Positions 1-5,927 are shown, numbered from the stretch's first letter. The stretch is 7,950 nt of DNA from an uncultured Oscillospiraceae bacterium (GCA_905205085.1 CAJLCG010000102.1:1-7950), one strand, 5' to 3'. Notes: a model not told the origin generated them from the letters alone. Numbers and translations: made by a program.

Positions 1-16
1 CGGCGCATATGCGCCG
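1..16. repeat. Perfect 16-bp palindrome at the window edge
   Basis: CGGCGCATATGCGCCG reads the same on both strands. It may continue to the left, outside the window. It could be the tail of a terminator hairpin of an upstream gene or a regulator site, but no T-run follows it here, so its role is not settled. It lies about 40 nt before the ribosome binding site of the transporter gene. Confidence 0.4.
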
Positions 17-70
17 GCCGCCGCCTTGTGTCGGGAGTGTTTCAGCATCCCGTGGAAAGGAGCTTGATCC

Positions 71-1009
71 ATGCTGAATATGGGAGATGTCTTCTCCAAT
101 CTGGCGGGCCTGTTTCTGCTTATCGCAGTGGGATATGCTGCGGTAAAATTTCAGGTCCTCCCCGCCTCTTCTACCAAACTGCTGAGCAATCTGCTGATGC
201 AGGTCACTCTGCCTGCTACCATCCTTACCTCCCTGGTACGGCCCTATGACGCCGCCTTTATCCGGGACGGGGTGCTCATCGCGGTATTGGGTGCGGCTCT
301 GTTTGCTCTTTACGGCCTGCTGGCCTTGCCGGCCAGCCGCCTTTTCCGGGTCCCGCAAGGGCGACGAGGGGTATGGATCTTCTCCAGCATGTTCAGCAAC
401 AACGGTTTTATGGGCTTTCCGGTGGCACTGGCACTGTTCCAGGAGGAGGGCCTGGCACTGGCTGTCTTTCTGGGTATCCCCTTCAATCTGCTGGCCTATA
501 CCCTGGGGCCCAAGCTCATGTGCATGGATCACGACGCCCAAGACAACACCCCGCCGCCCTCCTGGCGCTCTATCCTGCTGACCGGAGTCAACTGCGCCAC
601 CGTATTGGGTTTGGTGCTGTATCTGTGCCGTCTCTCCATCCCCAGCACCCTCTCCGCCCCCCTCACTTACCTCTCCAATGTTACCACTCCGCTGTCCATG
701 CTGGTCATCGGCATGAACCTGACAGAGGGCCGTGTAGGGGATCTGCTGCGGGATCGGGACGTCTTTTCCGTCACCTTCCTGCGCCTGATCCTCTTCCCGG
801 TGCTCACCTGGGCAATTTTGCGCCTGCTGCCCATCTCCAACCCTCTGGTGGTGGGGGTTACCCTGATCATTATGGCTATGCCTGCTCCGGCTATCAGCGC
901 CATTCTAGCAGAGAGCTATCACTCGGATAAGGAGCTGGCCTCCCGGGCTGTCTTTCTCTCCAGCCTGCTGTGTCTCATTTCCATCCCACTGATCTCTCTG
1001 CTGTTGTAA
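71..1009 (+). CDS. AEC (auxin efflux carrier) family transporter
   Basis: This 312-residue, strongly hydrophobic protein looks like a complete member of the AEC family (Pfam Mem_trans), inner-membrane carriers that in bacteria are often linked to organic-acid or amino-acid transport; the substrate cannot be read from sequence. About ten membrane segments are visible, roughly at residues 9-26, 36-56, 66-88, 100-122, 125-149, 166-188, 196-217, 232-253, 257-280 and 291-312, with a polar central loop (151-165) typical of the family's two-halves layout. The family signature NNGFMGFP sits at residues 110-117, and a second helix break with prolines (MAMPAP) at 268-273. The ATG at 71 follows AAAGGAG (56-62) by 8 nt; a second ATG three codons on lacks as good a site. 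No promoter is visible in the 70 nt upstream, so it probably starts outside the window. Confident of family, not of substrate. Confidence 0.9.
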   Translation: MLNMGDVFSNLAGLFLLIAVGYAAVKFQVLPASSTKLLSNLLMQVTLPATILTSLVRPYDAAFIRDGVLIAVLGAALFALYGLLALPASRLFRVPQGRRGVWIFSSMFSNNGFMGFPVALALFQEEGLALAVFLGIPFNLLAYTLGPKLMCMDHDAQDNTPPPSWRSILLTGVNCATVLGLVLYLCRLSIPSTLSAPLTYLSNVTTPLSMLVIGMNLTEGRVGDLLRDRDVFSVTFLRLILFPVLTWAILRLLPISNPLVVGVTLIIMAMPAPAISAILAESYHSDKELASRAVFLSSLLCLISIPLISLLL

Positions 1010-1017
1010 CAGGCCGG

Positions 1018-1040
1018 AAAAAAAAACGGGCCTGCGCCCG
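1018..1040 (-). terminator. Intrinsic terminator, minus strand (back-up terminator of the large RNA)
   Basis: Read on the minus strand, a compact GC hairpin (CGGGC, loop GCAG, GCCCG; 1040-1027) is followed directly by nine U residues (1026-1018), a textbook rho-independent terminator. It lies just beyond the first terminator of the minus-strand RNA and ends 9 nt from the stop codon of the transporter gene. On the plus strand the same bases can form CAGGCC/GGCCTG (1010-1015 with 1029-1034), but no T-run follows, so it is a weak stop for the transporter transcript. Confidence 0.7.
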
Positions 1041-1060
1041 CTTCCACTTTATATCATAGC

Positions 1061-1117
1061 AAAAGAAATGACCCTTGACTGCTTGTTTCGTAATCCAATG
1101 CAGTCAAGGGTCATTTC
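1061..1117 (-). terminator. 18-bp perfect hairpin terminator at the 3' end of the large RNA
   Basis: GAAATGACCCTTGACTGC (1065-1082) is the exact reverse complement of 1100-1117, with a 17-nt loop that can add three more pairs past a single bulge. On the minus strand the stem is followed by UUUU (1064-1061) and then GCUAUG, which fits an intrinsic terminator. On the plus strand the stem is followed by TGGTGG, so it is directional. The stem is longer than most terminators and may also protect the RNA's 3' end. Confidence 0.75.
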
Positions 1118-1735
1118 TGGTGGTTCTTGTTATCTAACATCATATGGTTACCTCACTTTCTATTGATTCGCATTTACCACACGTTCCGCTTACAGGATAT
1201 CGATTTCTGACATTCAACTTTAGTTGCCGCGCGCTTACTTCGCCGTGCATCCTCGCTTATGAGGTTCTGTACTGTTGTGCGATCTCATGCTTCCTGTAAC
1301 TTCCTGTGGTATCTGCGTAACCAGATATACACGCTATCCTACCAGCTGATCTTTGTATTGGGGCTCAGAGCTTACCGTTGGTTTACGAAGGTCCTACTTT
1401 GATTTCCCTGGCATTTCTTGTACCGCTGGAATTCTTCTCTGCCTTCGGATCTTGATTTCTCTTCAGCTTACCAAACTCTCAAGAGTTTTTCCTGGTCCGC
1501 CGGGTACTAACAAGGTTTCCCGAATGTCACAATGCTGATTTGGAATTCTAGGATATAAAACTTGCCTTGGATGATTAGGTTCCTTTGTTTTCCTTGGGAT
1601 CGATCTGTGTTCCGATACAGGTTTGACAGCTTATGTTTTTGATTTACCAGGGATTTGATATATCTCAACTTTCTGCTGTCGGATCAGGTGTAATCTGGTA
1701 TCGAGGTTTGCTACCACATTGGTATCACCCTTTCT
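1061..1735 (-). ncRNA. Candidate large structured non-coding RNA (about 675 nt)
   Basis: This stretch has no supportable protein gene on either strand. It is about 44% GC, while neighbouring genes run about 60-70%, and the minus strand is strongly A-rich over U. It is bounded by a near-consensus minus-strand promoter and two tandem minus-strand terminators, so it looks like a free-standing transcript. Complementary segments within the RNA include: a 12-bp long-range helix (1700-1695 plus 1687-1682 with 1351-1340, one 7-nt bulge); GACAGC/GCUGUC (1680-1675 with 1630-1625) directly inside it; local hairpins at 1724-1712, 1620-1605, 1488-1473, 1326-1311, 1264-1251, 1226-1215 and 1139-1128; and an 8-nt match (1529-1522 with 1215-1208) that would form a pseudoknot. 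About ten GAAA and five GGUAA motifs recur. Size, architecture and isolation resemble ROOL, OLE or GOLLD RNAs. ROOL is my first guess because it occurs in gut Firmicutes, but I cannot confirm it. RNA status is well supported; family is unknown. Confidence 0.75.
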
Positions 1736-1741
1736 GGCTAT

Positions 1742-1770
1742 AATATAGCACTGGGCCCGGAATTTGTCAA
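1742..1770 (-). promoter_or_regulatory. Near-consensus sigma-A promoter of the large RNA
   Basis: On the minus strand a perfect -35 box TTGACA (1770-1765) is followed by exactly 17 nt and the -10 box TATATT (1747-1742, five of six consensus bases). Transcription would start near 1735. The minus-strand sequence just upstream of the -35 box contains AAAAA and further A/T-rich stretches, like an UP element. It is the best-matching promoter in the window, which suggests strong expression of the downstream RNA. Confidence 0.85.
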
Positions 1771-1796
1771 CGGTTTTTGGAGGAAATTACAATTCA

Positions 1797-1828
1797 TTTT
1801 GCAAGTTCTTTGAAAATCACTTGCAAAA
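1797..1828. repeat. 10-bp inverted repeat upstream of the RNA promoter
   Basis: TTTTGCAAGT (1797-1806) and ACTTGCAAAA (1819-1828) are exact reverse complements with a 12-nt spacer. The repeat sits between the terminator of the DUF2461 gene and the promoter of the large RNA, about 27 nt upstream of that promoter's -35 box. It could be a regulator-binding site for the RNA promoter or a secondary 3' hairpin of the vanW-DUF2461 transcript. I cannot tell which. Confidence 0.45.
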
Positions 1829-1858
1829 AGGGGCGTGCCCACAGGCACGCCCTTTTTT
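1825..1858. terminator. Bidirectional intrinsic terminator after the DUF2461 gene
   Basis: GGGCGTGCC (1831-1839) pairs with GGCACGCCC (1844-1852) around a 4-nt loop. A/T runs flank both sides: TTTTTT at 1853-1858 serves plus-strand transcripts, and A's at 1825-1829 (U's on the minus strand, after one G/C) serve the minus-strand vanW-DUF2461 operon. The stop codon of DUF2461 (1857-1859) overlaps the edge of the element. It should separate the operon from the large RNA downstream. Confidence 0.85.
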
Positions 1859-2531
1859 ACATGGTCTCCGGCGGCGGGTCGCCGGCCAGATCCATCAGAT
1901 ACTCATAGTATGGCTTGAGAAAACAAAAGCCCTGGGCCACCTGCTCCACCAGCTCCGGCTGGAACAGCAGCCCCTCGCAGTTCTCATCCCGGGTCAGCGA
2001 GATGCTCTTGCGGTTATACCAGGGGGACAGCAGCGGCCCCGGGTCTCCCTTGGGTCGTTTGTACATCTCCCCCTCCAGCTCAAAGCCGGAGCCCTTCAGC
2101 TTCCGGGCCAGCTTTTCCAGCGGCTTGGGGTCCCGGTCAATGCGGGCGCGCAGCTTGGCCATGGTAACGGGGGTGGGATCATAGCAGCCCATCCCGAAGC
2201 TGTAATACTCCGGGGCAATCTCAAAATAGAAGGCGGGCAGGCTGACCCACCGCTCCTTGGGCCGGCGCAGGGTCAGCCACAGGTGGTCCTTATAAGGGCC
2301 ACGGCCGTGGAGCCGCCGGGCATCCCGATAGATCCGGGAGACATGGAGGTTCAGTCCCAGCTCCGGGTACTTCTCCTCCATGACCTGCTGGACCTCCTCC
2401 CCCAGCTGGCGCAGGGGCTCGGCCACATAAGTCAGATACTCCTGCTTGTGCTCCAAAAACCAGCTGCGTTCGTTGTTGAAGCGAATTCCCCACAGGAAAT
2501 CCACTGCTTGCTGTGAAAAACCTTGAAACAT
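1857..2531 (-). CDS. DUF2461 domain-containing protein
   Basis: The 224-residue product matches the DUF2461 family (TIGR02453), small soluble proteins of unknown biochemical role, along its whole length. Family hallmarks are visible: a helical start with an asparagine pair and WF (FNNERSWF, residues 18-25), the basic block around SRIYRDARR (65-73) leading to GPYKDHLW (78-85), and the glycine/aromatic stretch YYSFGMGCYDP (109-119) followed by a helix with LRARI. There is no signal peptide or membrane segment, so it is probably cytoplasmic. The ATG at 2531 follows GAAGGAG (2544-2538, minus) by 6 nt, and that ribosome binding site overlaps the stop codon of the vanW gene 11 nt upstream. It is therefore the second gene of the vanW operon and is probably translationally coupled. 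Transcription stops at the hairpin directly after the stop codon. Confidence 0.88.
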   Translation of the reverse strand: MFQGFSQQAVDFLWGIRFNNERSWFLEHKQEYLTYVAEPLRQLGEEVQQVMEEKYPELGLNLHVSRIYRDARRLHGRGPYKDHLWLTLRRPKERWVSLPAFYFEIAPEYYSFGMGCYDPTPVTMAKLRARIDRDPKPLEKLARKLKGSGFELEGEMYKRPKGDPGPLLSPWYNRKSISLTRDENCEGLLFQPELVEQVAQGFCFLKPYYEYLMDLAGDPPPETM

Positions 2532-2542
2532 GCTTTGCTCCT

Positions 2543-4369
2543 TCAGGATACCTGGCTGCTTGCCCCTCCTGCCGACTGGTCCGGCGTGCTGCTGGACGAG
2601 GAGGCACCGGAATCGGTCCCCTGGCTGCCGGAGTCGATGGGCTGCTCCGGTTCGGGCTGAGGCTCGGGCTGGGGCTCCGGCTCAGGCTGAGGTTCGGGCT
2701 GGGGCTGAGGCGGCACACCGTTGACCCAGGTGGAGGGATCGCCGTCCGCGGGGTTATACAAAATGGTCTTGGGACGCATCTTGTAGGTGCTGGAGGTCAT
2801 CTGCTGCTTCTCCACCAGGTTGCCGTTTTTGTCGTAGATATAGCGGTAAGTGCTGGCGCTGACGCCGGTATAGGGGTTCTGCTTGCTGTCCACCTTGGTG
2901 GTTCCCCGGGGAATGGAGGAATCCGCCTTATACTGGGTGGTAGGAGAAACCCAATCGTAGGTAGTGCTCTTGGGCACGGCGTAGTAGCCCGTCTCGTTGG
3001 TACCGTAGATCTCCACGGTGAGCTTGCGCCTGCCGCCCTGGTCATAACTGCGGGTGACGATCTTCACCGGGTAGTTGGTGTTGTTCTTAAAGCGGAAGTC
3101 CGTGGAACCATAGTATACCGTAGCATCCATGCCTTCATCCACATATCCGGTGTTGTACATGTGGGCTCTGCGCTCCACCACCTCCAAGGTGGTATGGAGC
3201 ACCGCGTAGTAGATGGTAGAGGAGGTCTGGCAGATACCGCCGCCCACCTCGTCCACCGAGGCGCCGCCGGAGTACACCGGCGCGGACAGGTAGCCCTTGG
3301 CCGCGGTGCGGCTGCCGGTGGTGTTGTTATAGGAGAACACCTCGCCGGGCATGAGCACCACGCCGTTACAGGCCTGGGCAGACAGTTTTACGTTGTGCTT
3401 GCGGTTGGAGGAGCCGCTGACATTGGTAGTACCGCTGCCCAGCAGATCCCGGAACAGCTTGGCCTGCAGGCTCTCCTTGGTCTCCTTGGGCTGGGTCAGG
3501 GTGAGGGGGATGGAGACCGTCTCGCCCTCGGCGGCAGACTGGTAGGCCGCCTTGGCCTGCTCCACATCAAAGTCCACGCCCACTACGGAATCGGTGGCCT
3601 GATAGGTCTCCGGGTCCACGGTGGAGTCCACAGGCTCGGTGTGCAGCTCCTCATACATGGCATCAAAATCAGGCTCCCGGGGACTCTCCTCGTGGGCGGT
3701 GAGGGTCACCGTCTCGGCCTGGGCCGTCTCGCCCCGCAGCTTCTGGCTGATCTCGTCGGTCAGCGCCTGCTTCACCTGCTGCTCCGACTGCTCCCGGTCA
3801 ATGGCTACGCCGGTAACGCCCTTGGTGATTTTCAGGGCGTCACCCTCCACCACATAGGCGGCCTCGGTGATGCCGCCGCCGGCCAGCTGGTCAGCCTCGT
3901 CCAGCAGAGCGTTCAGCTCCTGCTTGCCGCTCTCGCTCCAATCCAGGGACAGCTCCACGTCCTGGCCCATTCCCATCAGGCTGCCCAGATAGGCGCCGCC
4001 CCGGACGATAAAGTTGCTCCGTCCCGCTTCCCAGGCCTGCTTGGCACAGTCCTCTGCGTTCAGGTTCAGGGCACTGCCCTGGATGCTGCCGCTCCAGGTA
4101 CCGTATTCCACCGGCAAAGTGACATTCTGGGCCTGCTCCATGCTCTCCTCCAGAGCAGACTTGGCCTGCTCCTGGGTCATGCCGCCCACGGACACACCGC
4201 CTACAGTAACACCCTTCAGAATGGTCTGAGAGCTGCCCACCCAGGCACACAGGCCCACATAGGCCCCTGCCAATACAACCACTGCCGCTCCGATTCCCAG
4301 CAGCAGCATTTTCTTCTTTGGGTTCATGGGACCGTTGGCCCCATTCTTTTGGACCCGACTACCTTCCAT
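2543..4369 (-). CDS. Membrane-anchored VanW family protein
   Basis: This 608-residue protein has the usual clostridial VanW layout. A short basic N-terminus and one membrane segment (residues 21-44) act as signal anchor, leaving the rest outside. A YoaR/PG_binding_4-like region follows (about 52-290), opening with the typical GVTVGGVSVGGMT (53-65). The VanW domain (about 318-440) carries the signature GGGICQTSS (376-384) and the start segment GVVLMPGEVFSYNN (336-349). A G5-like extension (about 445-545) comes next, then a tail of Pro-Gln/Glu repeats (553-576) and a Ser/Gly-rich end (579-608). VanW is named from vancomycin-resistance clusters, but its function is unknown; a role at the cell wall is inferred, and nothing here indicates glycopeptide resistance. 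The ATG at 4369 has GGAGG 9 nt upstream (4383-4379, minus); the internal Met15 lacks such a site. First gene of an operon with DUF2461. Confidence 0.9.
   Translation of the reverse strand: MEGSRVQKNGANGPMNPKKKMLLLGIGAAVVVLAGAYVGLCAWVGSSQTILKGVTVGGVSVGGMTQEQAKSALEESMEQAQNVTLPVEYGTWSGSIQGSALNLNAEDCAKQAWEAGRSNFIVRGGAYLGSLMGMGQDVELSLDWSESGKQELNALLDEADQLAGGGITEAAYVVEGDALKITKGVTGVAIDREQSEQQVKQALTDEISQKLRGETAQAETVTLTAHEESPREPDFDAMYEELHTEPVDSTVDPETYQATDSVVGVDFDVEQAKAAYQSAAEGETVSIPLTLTQPKETKESLQAKLFRDLLGSGTTNVSGSSNRKHNVKLSAQACNGVVLMPGEVFSYNNTTGSRTAAKGYLSAPVYSGGASVDEVGGGICQTSSTIYYAVLHTTLEVVERRAHMYNTGYVDEGMDATVYYGSTDFRFKNNTNYPVKIVTRSYDQGGRRKLTVEIYGTNETGYYAVPKSTTYDWVSPTTQYKADSSIPRGTTKVDSKQNPYTGVSASTYRYIYDKNGNLVEKQQMTSSTYKMRPKTILYNPADGDPSTWVNGVPPQPQPEPQPEPEPQPEPQPEPEQPIDSGSQGTDSGASSSSSTPDQSAGGASSQVS
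2642..2713 (-). repeat. In-frame Pro-Gln/Glu tandem repeat in the VanW tail
   Basis: Codons 553-576 of the VanW gene encode alternating proline with glutamine or glutamate (PQPEP-type units), visible in DNA as a degenerate 6-nt repeat (variants of GGGCTC/GGGCTG on the plus strand). Such tails typically form extended spacers through or along the cell wall. Repeat copy number may vary between strains by slippage. Confidence 0.8.
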
Positions 4370-4378
4370 ATAACGTTA

Positions 4379-4480
4379 CCTCCGCGCACCGGAGTTGCAC
4401 CGGCACGTTTTTCTGTTTATTTCTCCACGCAGTATCCGGTTGTATGGATATTTCTTCCCAATCCTGCGTGTTTCTGGAGA
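4379..4480 (-). promoter_or_regulatory. Structured 5' leader of the vanW operon
   Basis: The transcript predicted to start near 4483 begins at once with a long hairpin. The outer UCUC/GAGA pairing (4480-4477 with 4425-4422) leads through a one-sided internal loop to a 7-bp stem CACGCAG/CTGCGTG (4470-4464 with 4432-4426), topped by GGATA/TATCC (4450-4446 with 4437-4433). A second small CCGG/CCGG hairpin (4403-4400 with 4392-4389) sits just before the GGAGG ribosome binding site (4383-4379). It could be a stabilising 5' stem or a regulatory leader. I do not recognise a known riboswitch consensus. Confidence 0.5.
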
Positions 4481-4489
4481 TCATGCCCC

Positions 4490-4518
4490 ATTATAGCACC
4501 CCTCTTTTCCCCTTACAA
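4490..4518 (-). promoter_or_regulatory. Sigma-A promoter of the vanW-DUF2461 operon
   Basis: The minus strand shows TTGTAA (4518-4513), a 17-nt spacer and a perfect TATAAT (4495-4490), preceded by TG one base upstream of the -10 box (extended -10). The predicted start is near 4483, giving a leader of about 114 nt before the vanW ATG. It lies in the AT-rich gap between vanW and the divergent xpaC-like gene. Confidence 0.8.
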
Positions 4519-4711
4519 TTACAGAACAGTTACAACTCTTCTCGCCAATTTTCCCCTTTGCAGCAAAATATTTGGAGCTCCCTTTACTTTTTTACGCCCT
4601 TGGGGTATCATGTTTTCCATGCAGGTTCTCTTTCCTGTCAGGATGCTCGCATCCATTCTATGCGGCTTTAATCAATTTTAAGAAAATCTCAATCGGATTT
4701 TGACTCATCTC

Positions 4712-4720
4712 TGTTAAGAT
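4712..4720 (+). promoter_or_regulatory. Possible extended -10 promoter of the xpaC-like gene
   Basis: TGTTAAGAT fits a TGn extended -10 element with TAAGAT as the hexamer; no good -35 box lies 17 nt upstream. A TTGACT at 4700-4705 is too close to it, and pairs only at a poor 14-nt spacing with TATCCT (4720-4725). A start near 4727 would give a 46-nt leader and would exclude an upstream TTG start at 4725. The rest of the gap (4519-4699) is AT-rich and shows nothing else I can name. Confidence 0.4.
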
Positions 4721-4772
4721 ATCCTTGTTAAGTCGACCGCCCCGCGGCCTGCCATCGGAGGGAACAGCCACT

Positions 4773-5927
4773 ATGTCAAATTATCAGTACCAGAAGGGAA
4801 ACCGAAACAACAGCGACCTGACCTATTGGATCATCGCCATTGTTCTCATTATGTCGGGCATTGCCGCCCCCATCGGCTTTTTGATGATCGTGGCCAAGCT
4901 ATTGAGCGGGAAAAAGCGCTCCGGACGCAGCGGCACCACCTACACCCGCCGCTCCGATGCCGGACCGGTGGGCGCCAGGACCACCTCCCCAAAAGCCGCC
5001 CCTGAGCTCACCACCGAGGCCCGCAACACCCAGTTGGCCGCGCTGGAGCGCAAAGGCCGCACGCTGACCATTGTAGGCGCTGTACTTACCGCAGTGTTTC
5101 TGTTTACCTCTATCTCCAGCGCCAGCAACGCCTTTTATTGGCTGCTCCACGGAGATGTGATCTGGTTTCTGGAAGACATGATGAATCTGCTGCCCATCTT
5201 CTGCTTTTTGGGCGGCGGCGCGGGGTGCCTGTTGGTGGGCCTGCGCCGGCAGAAGAAGGTACGCCGCTTCCGGCAGTACCTGGCCATGATCGGTCGGCGC
5301 ACCAGTATCTCTCTGGCCTCCCTGGCCTCGGCCACCGGGGCCTCTCCCGCCAAGATCCGGGACGATCTGGAGGATATGCTGGATGAGAACCTGTTCCCCA
5401 ACGGTTATCTGGATCTGGGCAGCGGAATGCTGGTGGTCTCCGGCGAGGGCCTGGATGACTCCCCCAAGGAGGAGCCCAAGCAGCCGGAGCAGCCCAAGCA
5501 GGAGGCTCCTCAGGACGCGGTGCTGGAGGAGATCCGTGCCGTCAATGACGCCATTGACAACCCCCGGCTCAGCCAGCAGATCGACCGCATCGGCGTCATT
5601 ACCGCCAAGATTCTGGACTATCAGCGGCAGCACCCGGATAAGTCCCCCCAGCTGCACAGCTTTTTGAGCTACTACCTGCCCACTACCCTGAAGATCCTGC
5701 GGGCCTACGCCCAGCTGGAGGACCAGGAGGTGGCAGGTGAGAACATCACCGCCGCCATGGAGCGCATTGAGGGCATGATGGATAAGGTGGTCGAGGGCTT
5801 TGAAAAGCAGCTGGACCAGCTGTTCCAGGGGGACGCCCTGGACATCACCACCGACGTGGAGGTGCTGGAGCGGATGCTCTCCAAGGACGGCCTGTCCTCC
5901 AAGGACGGCATCCGTCTGGAGCTGTAA
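4773..5927 (+). CDS. XpaC-like (5-bromo-4-chloroindolyl phosphate hydrolysis family) membrane protein
   Basis: The 384-residue product carries a C-terminal helical region (about 248-372) resembling XpaC, a family named from hydrolysis of an indolyl phosphate dye in Bacillus; its true biochemical role is unclear. In order: a polar N-terminus, a membrane segment (about 18-43), a basic, disordered linker (46-95), two more membrane segments (98-118 and 137-157), a compact helical region (166-224) that looks like a winged-helix fold (TSISLASLASATGASPAKIRDDLE, read in two parts: 177-190 and 191-200), a Pro/Glu/Lys linker (230-246), then the XpaC-like helices. I chose the ATG at 4773, 10 nt after GGAGGG (4757-4762); an in-frame TTG at 4725 would add 16 residues but lacks a ribosome binding site. 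XpaC is often paired with TelA (toxic anion resistance), yet no telA gene follows; a terminator does. Divergent from vanW, convergent with the LTA synthase gene. Confidence 0.75.
   Translation: MSNYQYQKGNRNNSDLTYWIIAIVLIMSGIAAPIGFLMIVAKLLSGKKRSGRSGTTYTRRSDAGPVGARTTSPKAAPELTTEARNTQLAALERKGRTLTIVGAVLTAVFLFTSISSASNAFYWLLHGDVIWFLEDMMNLLPIFCFLGGGAGCLLVGLRRQKKVRRFRQYLAMIGRRTSISLASLASATGASPAKIRDDLEDMLDENLFPNGYLDLGSGMLVVSGEGLDDSPKEEPKQPEQPKQEAPQDAVLEEIRAVNDAIDNPRLSQQIDRIGVITAKILDYQRQHPDKSPQLHSFLSYYLPTTLKILRAYAQLEDQEVAGENITAAMERIEGMMDKVVEGFEKQLDQLFQGDALDITTDVEVLERMLSKDGLSSKDGIRLEL
5879..5909 (+). repeat. Short direct repeat at the 3' end of the xpaC-like gene
   Basis: CTCCAAGGACGGC occurs at 5879-5891 and again at 5897-5909, an 18-nt period that duplicates the residues SKDG six codons apart near the C-terminus. 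It looks like a small in-frame duplication within a disordered tail. Confidence 0.6.

Noticed and set aside
1061..1117. 18-bp inverted repeat as a transposon end or MITE
   Set aside because: Single hairpin with a short loop, no matching second end or target duplication nearby, and a U-run on the minus strand, so a terminator explains it better.
1353..1538. Possible 61-residue protein on the plus strand inside the intergenic region
   Set aside because: It needs a TTG start, has no ribosome binding site, shows no recognisable domain and runs antisense to the candidate RNA.
1061..1735. Group II or group I intron without ORF
   Set aside because: I find no domain V-like hairpin or proper GUGYG 5' boundary, and no P7-type core. 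A promoter and terminators bound the element instead of exon junctions in a gene.
1061..1735. RNase P RNA, tmRNA, 6S RNA or a T-box leader
   Set aside because: The conserved core sequences of these RNAs (such as the RNase P GAGGAAAGUC core or the T-box antiterminator) are absent, the length is too great, and no downstream gene on the same strand would be regulated.
2543..4369. Vancomycin-resistance determinant
   Set aside because: VanW-family proteins are common in Clostridia without resistance; no vanA/vanH/vanX-type ligase, dehydrogenase or peptidase is present.
2513..4681. Very long open frame on the plus strand opposite vanW
   Set aside because: It is a mirror of the GC-rich vanW codons: low-complexity Gly/Leu/His composition, no start signal, and it runs through the vanW promoter. 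VanW on the minus strand has clear domains.
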